Part shown: positions 26,422 through 35,094 of the stretch, piece after piece
Layout: every line of letters starts with the position of its first letter
Numbering within the stretch: position 1 is the first letter of the stretch
NCBI GenBank assembly: GCA_947479455.1
Contig: CANJZE010000025.1
Coordinates: 1-56,004, forward strand
Source: Bacteroidota bacterium
GTDB taxonomy: Bacteria; Bacteroidota; Bacteroidia; Chitinophagales; LD1
DNA length: 56,004 nt
Reading direction: 5' to 3'
Notes under the pieces: model-generated
Databases searched by the model: none
Seen by the model: only the letters and a program-made list of their open reading frames with translations
What the model was told of the DNA's origin: nothing
Translations under genes and position numbers: made by a program

Positions 26422-27777
26422 ATGTTGGAGCAAAACATCGGGAAATACAGATGGACTATTTGTTCGCTTTTGTTTTTTGCCACCACCATTAATTACCTCG
26501 ACCGACAAGTATTGAGTTTGCTTAAGCCCATGCTTGAGGAGAAATTTGGATGGAGCAACAGTCAGTATGCCAGTATTGCTTCCGTCTTCCAATTTACCTA
26601 CGCCATAAGCATGTTGTTCGCAGGCAGGTTCATTGATAAATTAGGTACAAAAAAGGGATTTTCATGGGCAATAATCGTTTGGTCGATAGGTGCAATTATT
26701 CATGCACTTGCAATTCCTATTGGCGAAAATTTGAGCAACGTTTTCGGATGGATTGGTATAGGTGCCTTACCGGTTTCAGTTCTTGGTTTTATGTTTTCGC
26801 GCGCTGTGCTTGCCCTTGGTGAAGCAGGAAATTTTCCTGCGGCAATAAAAACAACAGCAGAATATTTTCCGAAGAAAGAAAGGTCGCTTGCTACCGGTGT
26901 TTTCAATTCGGGTGCTAATGTTGGAGCAATTCTAGCACCACTCACCGTTCCGTGGATGGCGAAAAATTGGGGATGGGAATCTGCCTTTATTATTATCGGT
27001 GCGCTCGGATTTGTGTGGTTGTTTTTTTGGCTGCAGTTTTACGATTCGCTCAATAATCAAAAACGAATTTCGGCTGGTGAGAAAAATTACATCAAGAGCG
27101 ATGGCGAAGAAAATAGTTCGGCCACCAATGAAAAAACCGCATGGTTCAATTTGTTGCGCTACAAACAAACCTGGGCTTTTGCATTCGGAAAATTTATGAC
27201 CGATGGCGTGTGGTGGTTTTTTCTTTTCTGGCTTCCTGCGTATTTAAAAGATCAATACGGAATTTCGGGAACGGACATCATGATTCCGCTCGCAGTATTA
27301 TACACCATGACCATGTTTGGCAGTATTAATGGCGGTTGGTTTCCCATGTATTTTATCAAAAGAGGATACCAATCTTATGATGCAAGAATGAGAGCCATGT
27401 TGCTGATTGCGGTGATACCGCTTGCAGTATTAGCAGCGCAACCATTGGGGCATTTTAGCTTTTGGCTACCGGTAATTGTTATTGGTTTAGGTGCATCAGC
27501 ACATCAGGCGTGGAGTGCCAATTTATTTACTACAGTTTCGGATATGTTTCCACAAAAAGCAATTGGTTCTGTGGTAGGAATTGGCGGAATGGCCGGTGGA
27601 ATTGGTGGAGTAATAATTACAAAAACAGGAGGAGCACTTTTCGATTTTTATAAAACAGCCGGTCATATTGAAACAGGCTACACCATCATGTTTTCATTTT
27701 GTGCAGGTGCATATCTCGTTGCCTGGATGGGCATGAAATCACTGGTTCCGAAATACAAACCGATTTCTGATTTGTAA
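26422..27777 (+). CDS. MFS transporter, hexuronate (ExuT-like) ACS family
   Basis: A 451-residue, 12-helix major facilitator. The N-terminus WTICSLLFFATTINYLDRQVL is diagnostic of the anion:cation symporter branch (ExuT/DgoT/GudP), with GRFIDKLGTKKGF as the loop 2-3 motif and LALGEAGNFPAAIKTTAEYFPKKERSLATGVF. It probably imports hexuronates or unsaturated uronates with protons or Na+. It is the last gene of the kdu operon, 2 bp after eda, which supports a uronate substrate; the exact one is unknown. There is no T-rich hairpin directly after it. Confidence 0.9.
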   Translation: MLEQNIGKYRWTICSLLFFATTINYLDRQVLSLLKPMLEEKFGWSNSQYASIASVFQFTYAISMLFAGRFIDKLGTKKGFSWAIIVWSIGAIIHALAIPIGENLSNVFGWIGIGALPVSVLGFMFSRAVLALGEAGNFPAAIKTTAEYFPKKERSLATGVFNSGANVGAILAPLTVPWMAKNWGWESAFIIIGALGFVWLFFWLQFYDSLNNQKRISAGEKNYIKSDGEENSSATNEKTAWFNLLRYKQTWAFAFGKFMTDGVWWFFLFWLPAYLKDQYGISGTDIMIPLAVLYTMTMFGSINGGWFPMYFIKRGYQSYDARMRAMLLIAVIPLAVLAAQPLGHFSFWLPVIVIGLGASAHQAWSANLFTTVSDMFPQKAIGSVVGIGGMAGGIGGVIITKTGGALFDFYKTAGHIETGYTIMFSFCAGAYLVAWMGMKSLVPKYKPISDL

Positions 27778-27920
27778 TTTTTTCGGTTGTTGCTTACAAA
27801 TTCTATCGCGCATTTGCATCCGTCTTATTCCTGATGTAATGTGCTCTTGTTGTTTTGCAAGTTTTATCCCAAATAGAAGAATCCTTTCAATAATTACTGT
27901 TCCCATCGCTCTAACGAAAG

Positions 27921-27998
27921 ATGGTGGCTTCAAAAAACATGGTGCTTATTATGAATAATCATTCTCACATTGTCACATCGTTACATTCTAACATTGAC
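27921..27998. repeat. Degenerate copy of the lolD start region plus quasi-tandem words
   Basis: 27921-27976 resembles 22342-22398 in the same orientation, including the start codon complement and the following codons (minus strand MFFEATI against MILEATN), but the frame stops after nine codons. 27960-27998 continues as ACATT/CATTCT-type quasi-tandem words. It lies about 64 bp upstream of sucC. The rest of 27778-28061 holds no gene. Confidence 0.7.
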
Positions 27999-28000
27999 TG

Positions 28001-28030
28001 TTGCCTATTCACCCCATTAAATTATTTTCG
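28001..28030 (+). promoter_or_regulatory. Putative sucC promoter
   Basis: TTG (28001-28003), a 19-nt spacer and TATTTTCG (28023-28030) match the Bacteroidota -33/-7 pattern with one mismatch in the -7 box. The start codon is 31 bp downstream, giving a short leader. Confidence 0.4.
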
Positions 28031-28061
28031 TCCCGCTTTCAAAAACTTATAATCAACCAAC

Positions 28062-29273
28062 ATGAATTTACACGAGTACCAAGCAAAGGAATTAATGAAG
28101 AAAAACGGTGCATCTATTCAGGAAGGAATTGTTGCCGAAACTCCTGAGCAGGCTGTAGCTGCAGCGCAAAAACTGAAAGAACTTTATAACAGCGATTGGG
28201 TGGTGGTGAAAAGTCAGATTCACGCAGGTGGTCGTGGTAAAGGAAAAATTGTTGGTACTGAACAAAACGGAGTGGCTCTTGCAAAAAATCATGATGCGGT
28301 AAAAACTATTGCCACCAATATTTTAGGTGGAACGCTCGTAACCAAACAAACAGGACCTGCGGGAAGATTGGTGAATAAAATTTTGGTAGCACAAGATGTT
28401 TACTACCCCGGTGAAACACCCACCAAAGAATTTTATTTCTCGATTTTGCTCGATAGAGGCACCGGCAAAAACGTAATTATTTATTCTACCGAAGGCGGAA
28501 TGGATATTGAAGAAGTGGCGGAGCACACACCCGATAAAGTTTTGAAAGAATGGATTGACCCGAAAGTTGGTTTGCAGGAATTTCAATGTCGCAAGATTGG
28601 TTTCAACCTTGGTTTGAGTGGAAATGCGCTGAAAGAAATGGGAAAATTTACACGCGCTGTTTATAACACTTACATCAATGCTGATGCGGCAATGGTGGAA
28701 ATAAATCCTTGCCTTAAAACTTCCGACAATAAAATAATTGCGGTGGACGGAAAAATTTCTTTGGATGACAACGCGCTTTATCGTCACAAAGATTTAGAAG
28801 CACTACGCGATTTGAATGAAGAAGACCCGACAGAAGTAGAAGCCAGCAATGCAGAATTAAATTATGTGAAGCTCGATGGCAACGTTGGCTGCATGGTAAA
28901 CGGTGCAGGTCTTGCTATGGCAACCATGGACATTATTAAGTTAAGCGGAGGCGAGCCAGCAAATTTCTTAGATGTGGGCGGCACCGCTAATGCAGAGCGC
29001 GTAGAAAAAGCGTTCCGCATTATTTTGAAAGACCCGCACGTAAAAGCAATTCTCGTAAATATTTTTGGAGGTATCGTTCGCTGCGACAGAGTAGCGCAGG
29101 GAATTGTTGATGCTTACAAATCTATTGGCAATATTCCGGTTCCTATTATTGTTCGCTTGCAAGGCACAAATGCAGTAGAAGCTAAAAAACTGATTGACGA
29201 AAGCGGCTTGAAAGTTCGTTCGGCAATTCAATTGAAAGAAGCTGCTGAAGAGGTGAAGAAAGCGTTGGCGTAA
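28062..29273 (+). CDS. sucC: Succinyl-CoA ligase (ADP-forming) beta subunit
   Basis: A 403-residue TCA-cycle subunit that makes ATP from succinyl-CoA. The N-terminus MNLHEYQAKELMKKNG, the ATP-grasp segment VVKSQIHAGGRGKGK, the metal-binding EINPC, DGKISLDDNALYRH and the C-terminal FGGIVRCDRVAQGIV are classic SucC. The length is standard. The alpha subunit (sucD) is not adjacent; downstream comes a strong hairpin and then an unrelated epimerase. Separate sucC and sucD genes are common in Bacteroidota. A promoter-like pair ends about 31 bp upstream. Confidence 0.97.
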   Translation: MNLHEYQAKELMKKNGASIQEGIVAETPEQAVAAAQKLKELYNSDWVVVKSQIHAGGRGKGKIVGTEQNGVALAKNHDAVKTIATNILGGTLVTKQTGPAGRLVNKILVAQDVYYPGETPTKEFYFSILLDRGTGKNVIIYSTEGGMDIEEVAEHTPDKVLKEWIDPKVGLQEFQCRKIGFNLGLSGNALKEMGKFTRAVYNTYINADAAMVEINPCLKTSDNKIIAVDGKISLDDNALYRHKDLEALRDLNEEDPTEVEASNAELNYVKLDGNVGCMVNGAGLAMATMDIIKLSGGEPANFLDVGGTANAERVEKAFRIILKDPHVKAILVNIFGGIVRCDRVAQGIVDAYKSIGNIPVPIIVRLQGTNAVEAKKLIDESGLKVRSAIQLKEAAEEVKKALA

Positions 29274-29293
29274 AACCTATTAGTAAATTGGAC

Positions 29294-29347
29294 AAATGAA
29301 TACAAGAAAAAGCCTCGCTTCAGCGGGGCTTTTTCTTGTATTCATTT
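29294..29347 (+). terminator. Long hairpin terminator of sucC
   Basis: A perfect 21-bp inverted repeat (29294-29314 with 29327-29347) continues into GCCTCGC/GCGGGGC around a TTCA tetraloop. The GC core GCCTCGC TTCA GCGGGGC followed by TTTTTC is a classical intrinsic terminator; the outer arms are A/T-rich, and it could work on both strands. Confidence 0.92.
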
Positions 29348-29379
29348 TACTTATTTACTCATTTTTACATTTGCTCATT
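29341..29379. repeat. Quasi-tandem words directly before the epimerase ATG
   Basis: Imperfect repeats of a 7-9 bp word of the type TTACTTATT/TTACTCATT/TTACATTTGCTCATT end at the start codon. Its first bases are shared with the terminator arm. It belongs to the start-proximal quasi-tandem class. Confidence 0.7.
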
Positions 29380-30411
29380 ATGAAGTTATCTCTCTTCCCT
29401 TATCAATTACAATTCAAATTTCCATTTCGCATTGCGCACGGTGTGCGCACGCATACCGATGTGGTGTATGTAAAACTCGAACACCAAAATTTTGTTGGTT
29501 GGGGCGAAGCAACATTGCCACCTTATCTTGCTGAAACACAAAAATCAGTTTCTGAATTTCTTCTTGAGTTCAGCAAAAATATTTCTTCTAATTCTATTGA
29601 GGACTGGTTCGCAAAATTGCAACCTGTTCAAGCAAACATGAGTGCTAAAGCAGCACTCGATATGGCGTTATGGAGTTTGAAGGCTCAACGTGAACAAAAC
29701 ACTATAAGAGAGTTGCTTGGAGTGGTTGGTGATAACACCAACCAAGACTACAAATTTCCTCTCGGAACATATACCATCGGTGTTTCATCTTTTGAAGAAA
29801 TGAAATTAAAAGTGGAAGAAGGAAATAAGTATGGCTTCGAAATTTTTAAAATAAAACTTGATGGAGAGAGCGATGAAGAAATGATTCACAACTTCAAAAG
29901 TTTATCAAGCAAAAAATTTGCGGTAGATGTAAACCAAGGATGGAAAACAGTTGAAGAAGCAATTGAAAAAATTTTGTGGTTAAAGGAAGAAGGATGCTTT
30001 TTAGTTGAACAGCCTTTGCATAAAAATGCTTTAAAGGAAATGAAATTACTAAAGCAAAAATCTGTTTTGCCGCTTTATGCCGATGAAAGTTGTCAGCGGT
30101 TAAGTGCTATAGAAAAATTGAAAGAAGGTTTCGATGGCATCAATATAAAGTTGATGAAGTGTGGTGGAATTACCGAAGCACATCAAATGATTTTGAAAGC
30201 ACGTGAACTCGAAATGAAAATTTTAATTGGCTGCATGAGTGAATCATCTGTCGGTTGCACAGCAGCAGCACAACTAACTCCGCTTGCAGACTATGCTGAT
30301 TTAGATGGACCGTATTTAATCTCCAACGACCCGTTTGAAGGAATGAAAATTAAGCATGGAAGAATTCAGTTGAATCAATTGGTACAAAGTCATGGCATGA
30401 CTTTGCTCTGA
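29380..30411 (+). CDS. Dipeptide epimerase (enolase superfamily, L-Ala-D/L-Glu type)
   Basis: A 343-residue enolase-superfamily enzyme. The capping domain (residues 1-110) is followed by a barrel with KIKLDG (catalytic Lys), the metal ligands in AVDVNQGW, LVEQPL and YADESC, then IKLMKCGGI (second catalytic Lys). Such enzymes epimerise L-Ala-D-Glu from murein to L-Ala-L-Glu, or other dipeptides. The start is taken at the ATG at 29380 (MKLSLFPYQLQFKFPFRIAHG, shown here in part as MKLSLFPYQLQ), where homology begins; the longer open frame would translate the sucC terminator. No murein-peptide genes are adjacent, so the exact dipeptide is open. Confidence 0.88.
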   Translation: MKLSLFPYQLQFKFPFRIAHGVRTHTDVVYVKLEHQNFVGWGEATLPPYLAETQKSVSEFLLEFSKNISSNSIEDWFAKLQPVQANMSAKAALDMALWSLKAQREQNTIRELLGVVGDNTNQDYKFPLGTYTIGVSSFEEMKLKVEEGNKYGFEIFKIKLDGESDEEMIHNFKSLSSKKFAVDVNQGWKTVEEAIEKILWLKEEGCFLVEQPLHKNALKEMKLLKQKSVLPLYADESCQRLSAIEKLKEGFDGINIKLMKCGGITEAHQMILKARELEMKILIGCMSESSVGCTAAAQLTPLADYADLDGPYLISNDPFEGMKIKHGRIQLNQLVQSHGMTLL

Positions 30412-30476
30412 AATTCCCGGAAACAATTTATATTTTGAATTTCTCTCGTAATGTAGTCATGACTTGAATAAGTTCG

Positions 30477-33400
30477 TTATTTAAACCCCAACTGTTTCGT
30501 ATCGGCTTCTGCTACCTTGTTAAAAAATTCGCGGAAGGCAGCGTACTCCTCAGGATTTACTTTATCCTTTTTGAATTTCATTTCGCGAACAGCTTGCAAT
30601 TTACCCAGCGTGGTGGTGTTATATACCAACGAATAATCGGCAGCATCGCAAGTAAGCAACACGTTCTTCGGCAACTCGGCCAACATTTTTCCTTTCGGAA
30701 TTTCAATGTTCATTATTTCTCGAGTAGTTTCCGCTGAATTGAAACTCCACACTAAGAATGGAAATTTTCTTGTTTCCAGTGAAAGAAAATCAAGTGACCG
30801 AAAGGCTTCGCTCCACGGAAGTCGAAAAATTTTTATACCAATTACTTCACTCAATTCATTTTTAATATTGAACGAATAAGCGTAGCTAACCGAATCCTTC
30901 AAGGCTTTCAAGTCATCGAAACTTAAACTCAATAGTTTGGCAGGATTTGTAAAATCAGAAGAGATAGCTTGTGTAATATATTTTTCTTGTTTGTCGCGTC
31001 CCTGATCGGCATATTCTCCACGCATTTGCGCGGCAAACATGCCGGTCTTCACACTCTTGCGCACAAAAGTGATGTCGTTGTTGTCAAATTTCAAATCGGT
31101 AGTGCGACTGATATTATTCAATGGACGATATTTTGAGCTCAATTTGTTGAGTTGAGTGGCCGCTGAATCGCCTTCGCGGGGAATGAAGAGCACATTTGAA
31201 TTCAAATCAATGTGCGGAACCGAAGTGAATGAAAGTTTTTGGTCGGTGAGTTCGATATAATAACTCCTTCCATCGGTTTGTAATTGCGCAATACAATGAT
31301 TAAAATCTACACTAGGTAAATTCAAATGTTTTTCACCATTGTCGCGCGTGTCAACCAAAATCAAATTTGCTTTCAATCCAACTTCCTTACACATAGCCAC
31401 AAAAAGGGTAGACACATCTTTGCAATCGCCTAGTTTTGTATTGAGCGTTCGCGATGCTTTTTGCGGAATGATAGGGCCATGCATGAATGGTACATTGCTA
31501 TAACTCACATTGGCTTCAATAAAATCGTAAATCACTTTTGCTTTCTGCAATTCACTCAAACCTTTTTTGTCTTTAAACAATTCGGCAGTGGTTTCTTTTA
31601 TTTCAAAATCAGATTTTGCTAACGAAGAAGACAAATCAGAATACCAGTTGCTGATGTATTTCCAATCGGGCAACGTAGATATATCAAGCATCACACCTGC
31701 ATCTGCCAGTGCAGGCATGTATGGCTCGGGTTTAATAGCCGGTTGGTCTTTAATTTCCCAGGTATACAGTTTCATGTCTTCCACCTCTTTCACTGTTGGT
31801 TTCAAATCGGCATTTAGCACTTGCTGATTAAATTTTCTATCAGCCGGCAACAGTAAACTGTATCGCGAAATTTTAGCTGGATACTCAAAATTCAAATTGA
31901 ATTGTTCCCAAAAATGCTGTGCTAATTTTCCGCTGTTATAATTTTCTATTCGGTACGAAACATGAATTGCATCGTTTATCTCAAGATTCGTGAACACCAA
32001 ATAGTCCTCATTTTTTTCAGCCTGCACTTTGCTTCCATCCTTTTTAAAAACTTCTGCTTTATCAATAATTAATTTCTGTCGATAACGATTGTAGCCGATA
32101 GAATATTCCTTCCACGTATCAATACCGTTTTGATTAAAAACTTTCACCAACACTTCCGATCGTTCTTCCGTTGGTCCTTCGGGATAAACCACTCGTTGTG
32201 TTTCATTTAAAAGTATAATGCTGTTATCATCGGCAAACTCTTCTGCCGTTGGCGATTTTTTAAATAAATCATAAGCATCGGCCTTTTCAAAATTGTCAAA
32301 CAAATCTTTTTTGTTATCGAGCTTGCGTAACTGCTTTCGCGATTCATAATTAGTGGGCGTGTAATAAATCGCTTTCCTGTAGGCATCTCGAGCGTGCTCT
32401 TCATCCTTTAGTGCTTCATAAATTTTCCCGCATCGGCTCCAGTAGCCCCCAATGCAAGGAGCAAACTCCAACGTTTTTTGCGCGTAGCTAAGTGCATTGT
32501 TATAATCCTGAGCAGCAAAATATAGTTCGCTAAGTTCTACATAGTAACCAATCGAGTAAGGATAATTTTGAATTCGCTGCTGATAAATTTTCAATCCATC
32601 TTCGCGTTTTCCTAAATCGAAATAATTACTCGCCATAGCGGTCATCACTTTATCGCTGTAATTATTTTTGAGGTAAGCCTTCAAAATTTCATTAGCCTTT
32701 GCCAAGTTTTTACTAGTGTTTCGCTCGATGGTGTAAGTCAAATTCATCAAATCAAAATTGTCGGGATACTTGGCATACAATCGTTGAACACTCTTTACCA
32801 CTTCATCATACTTGTTTCGTTTAGCCGCCAAATTCAACTCGAGTAAATCGGTGTATTGGCTTTCTCCATAAAATGACTTATAACGATTGGCTAATTTTTC
32901 CTGCTCATCAAAATCTTCGCGAGTGGCTGCTTCATTCAGTAAACCTTTCAGCGAGTAAGCGCAATCAGAATCATCCGTTTTTATTCGCTCGTACTCTTTC
33001 GTTAAGTCGGTCACGTTGTTATCGCGACCATACGCTTCAATCAAGCGGGTACCCACGAAAGAACTTTTGGGAGCCAATTCTTTTGCACGCTTCAATGCTT
33101 TGCGCGCTTCGTAAACTTTATCATTGCGCATACACACATCCGATAACATTAAATAGTTCAACAAATTTTCAGGTTCGCTTTTTATTTTGTTGTTGAAAAA
33201 ATCTTCGGCAAACAAAGTTTGATAAGTAACCGTATAGTCAGCCGCTTTGGTATAAGGCTGATACGCTGCTACAGAACTCAATCCTTTAATCAACTTGCCT
33301 TCTTGATCTGTAGCGCGAATCAAAAAATTGGCAGCATTGGTTTCACTTTCACCTATTTGAACCAAGATGCGGTTGTACCCTTTGTTCAGTTTTACATTGT

Positions 33401-34229
33401 TGATGTAAATATCCATATCGCAATTGCGCTCTTCCGAAACGTTCGTTACCAGTTTATCGTTCACCCAAATTTTAAATGAACCCGAATTACCGCTACGGAA
33501 ATAAATTTCCTGGTCTTCATCGCTCTTCAAAAACGTTTGCGCATACATCACCGAATTGCTGATAAGAAAATAATATTCGAAATCGAACCATCTATCGCTG
33601 CGGGCATGTGGTGGTGTATACCACGATACCGATGCTTCGTTTTTATTTTTAAAAACTGCATCGGTTTGTGGTTTTGAGAGCGCCCCAAAGTTTTTGTTGA
33701 ACCCGCTGCCCGAAGTATTGTCAAATGTTCCTAGAATCTGCCAATTTTCAATCGCTCCAATTTGCGAGAACTCATCTCCCGATTTTTTGAAATCACCTGC
33801 ACTTTCAAAATGCTTGCCCAACATAGAATGTGCCATAGCGTGAATAGTGCCATCTGTTTTCTGTTCATTAATTAGTCGTTTCAAAAACTTCAACTTCTCC
33901 TCGCTCTTTTTGTTGTAATCGTCAAACACAATGGGCGAGGTCCACAAGGCATACAAATACGGATATGGATTTTCGGAAGCATCGAAAAAATTTTGAAATG
34001 CTTTGAACCCTTCATCATTTTTATCTTCACTCCACCACACCAAACCCAGAGCTAGATTTGCTTCAGCTTTAGTATCGGCATCAATAGCTGCTTTGGCAAA
34101 AAACTCTTTAGCTTCTATGCGCTTGTTTTGGTTAAACGCGTCCCAACCTTGTTTTAGGTTTTCTTGATTAGCAAAAAGTGTAGAATGAAAAAGAATAGAG
34201 ATGAATACAGCGATGAAATGTTTTGCCAT
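30477..34229 (-). CDS. TPR protein with DUF3857 and transglutaminase-like domains
   Basis: A 1250-residue secreted or periplasmic protein. The signal peptide is MAKHFIAVFISILFHSTLFA. Residues ~20-640 hold TPR-like helical repeats with an inserted galactose-binding-like region (~180-310, INNVKLNKGYNRILVQIGES). Residues ~680-860 are DUF3857 (VVYPEGPTEERSEVLVKVFN, IHVSYRIENY), and ~890-1010 a transglutaminase-like core with Cys in KLGDCKDVS (~residue 935) and His in FNHCIAQ (~977). DUF3857/transglutaminase pairs are common in Bacteroidota; some take part in extracellular processing, but most have no known substrate. The Cys and His are both intact, so it may be enzymatically active. It is convergent with the epimerase. 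Confidence 0.87.
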   Translation of the reverse strand: MAKHFIAVFISILFHSTLFANQENLKQGWDAFNQNKRIEAKEFFAKAAIDADTKAEANLALGLVWWSEDKNDEGFKAFQNFFDASENPYPYLYALWTSPIVFDDYNKKSEEKLKFLKRLINEQKTDGTIHAMAHSMLGKHFESAGDFKKSGDEFSQIGAIENWQILGTFDNTSGSGFNKNFGALSKPQTDAVFKNKNEASVSWYTPPHARSDRWFDFEYYFLISNSVMYAQTFLKSDEDQEIYFRSGNSGSFKIWVNDKLVTNVSEERNCDMDIYINNVKLNKGYNRILVQIGESETNAANFLIRATDQEGKLIKGLSSVAAYQPYTKAADYTVTYQTLFAEDFFNNKIKSEPENLLNYLMLSDVCMRNDKVYEARKALKRAKELAPKSSFVGTRLIEAYGRDNNVTDLTKEYERIKTDDSDCAYSLKGLLNEAATREDFDEQEKLANRYKSFYGESQYTDLLELNLAAKRNKYDEVVKSVQRLYAKYPDNFDLMNLTYTIERNTSKNLAKANEILKAYLKNNYSDKVMTAMASNYFDLGKREDGLKIYQQRIQNYPYSIGYYVELSELYFAAQDYNNALSYAQKTLEFAPCIGGYWSRCGKIYEALKDEEHARDAYRKAIYYTPTNYESRKQLRKLDNKKDLFDNFEKADAYDLFKKSPTAEEFADDNSIILLNETQRVVYPEGPTEERSEVLVKVFNQNGIDTWKEYSIGYNRYRQKLIIDKAEVFKKDGSKVQAEKNEDYLVFTNLEINDAIHVSYRIENYNSGKLAQHFWEQFNLNFEYPAKISRYSLLLPADRKFNQQVLNADLKPTVKEVEDMKLYTWEIKDQPAIKPEPYMPALADAGVMLDISTLPDWKYISNWYSDLSSSLAKSDFEIKETTAELFKDKKGLSELQKAKVIYDFIEANVSYSNVPFMHGPIIPQKASRTLNTKLGDCKDVSTLFVAMCKEVGLKANLILVDTRDNGEKHLNLPSVDFNHCIAQLQTDGRSYYIELTDQKLSFTSVPHIDLNSNVLFIPREGDSAATQLNKLSSKYRPLNNISRTTDLKFDNNDITFVRKSVKTGMFAAQMRGEYADQGRDKQEKYITQAISSDFTNPAKLLSLSFDDLKALKDSVSYAYSFNIKNELSEVIGIKIFRLPWSEAFRSLDFLSLETRKFPFLVWSFNSAETTREIMNIEIPKGKMLAELPKNVLLTCDAADYSLVYNTTTLGKLQAVREMKFKKDKVNPEEYAAFREFFNKVAEADTKQLGFK

Positions 34230-34367
34230 AAAATGAAAACAGATTAGGGTGGGTTAGGTTTGAAGGTGCAGACGAACAATTTTATTTATTCTAAAATCAA
34301 TACTAACTATTTGAACGAATATATTACCACCGATAATAAATGCAACTTGTTTCACCGCTGTTTAAAC

Positions 34368-34964
34368 ATGCATAAAATTTTACTCGAACTCCCTTATTTG
34401 CCCAATGTAATCTGGTTCAGAAATTATTTGAAACATGAAATTATTTTAATTGAGCGTGAAGAAAATTTTGTGAAGTCAAGTTTCAGAAACCGTTGTGAAA
34501 TTACGGGAGCTAATGGCAAACAGAAACTGAGCATTCCCATTGTTGGCGGTAGAGACCATCATCAGCTTTACAAAAATGTAAAGATTGACAACAGTGTTCC
34601 ATGGCAAAAGATTCATTGGCAAAGTATTCGTTCGGCTTATGGCAGCACTCCGTTTTTTGAGTTTTATGCTGAACGGTTTCAGCCATTTTACGAAAAGGAA
34701 TTTGAATTCCTTTTTGAATTTAATCATGAATTACTGAAAACAGTATTGAAGATTTTGAAAACAGAAAAAGCGTTTGAGTTGACTTCGATGTTTTATAAAC
34801 AACCGGAAGGTGTGATTGATTTACGAGGGAAGAAAGAGGCAGAGCCGTTGAAACGTTACTACCAAACGTTTGAAGATCGAAATGGCTTTCAAGAGAACCT
34901 CAGCGTGATAGATGTTGTTTTTAATCTTGGTCCGCAGGCGAAGGAATATTTATTTAAGAAGTAA
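34368..34964 (+). CDS. WbqC family protein
   Basis: A 198-residue protein of the WbqC family, named after a gene in O-antigen clusters; its biochemical role is not established. Motifs: LLELPYLPNVIWFRNYLKHE at the N-terminus, FRNRCEITGANGKQKLSIPI, and then WQKIHWQSIRSAYGSTPFFEFY, which is the most conserved block. The start is set at the ATG at 34368; an upstream ATG at 34260 would add 36 residues of no visible homology. It is divergent from the DUF3857 gene and convergent with the peptide-binding protein gene. There are no glycosyltransferases around it. Confidence 0.88.
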   Translation: MHKILLELPYLPNVIWFRNYLKHEIILIEREENFVKSSFRNRCEITGANGKQKLSIPIVGGRDHHQLYKNVKIDNSVPWQKIHWQSIRSAYGSTPFFEFYAERFQPFYEKEFEFLFEFNHELLKTVLKILKTEKAFELTSMFYKQPEGVIDLRGKKEAEPLKRYYQTFEDRNGFQENLSVIDVVFNLGPQAKEYLFKK

Positions 34965-34973
34965 AATGTGTAA

Positions 34974-35013
34974 CACAAAGGCGCAAAGACGCGAAGTTAC
35001 TCTGCGCCTTGTG
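34974..35013. repeat. Inverted-repeat element (CACAAAGGCGCAAAG family), copy 1
   Basis: The left arm CACAAAGGCGCAAAG folds onto the right arm CTCTGCGCCTTGTG. It is related to 41421-41490 and 50861-50937. It lies between the ends of convergent genes (WbqC and the solute-binding protein) and could act as a bidirectional terminator. Confidence 0.85.
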
Positions 35014-35030
35014 AAGAGTATAACGAAAAG

Positions 35031-35055
35031 ATGCTTCGACAAGCTCAGCATGACA
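35031..35055. repeat. TTCGACAAGCTCAG-family repeat, single copy
   Basis: It is identical to the left arm at 13837-13861 over about 25 bp. It shares the convergent spacer with the preceding inverted-repeat element. Confidence 0.88.
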
Positions 35056-35094
35056 TTTCCACTTGCGGTTTCCAAAAGGAGGTATTCAGGATTT

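Noticed and set aside
27739-27933. 64-codon minus-strand frame upstream of sucC
   Set aside because: No homology, overlaps the transporter 3' end, and sits beside a degenerate repeat of the lolD start region.
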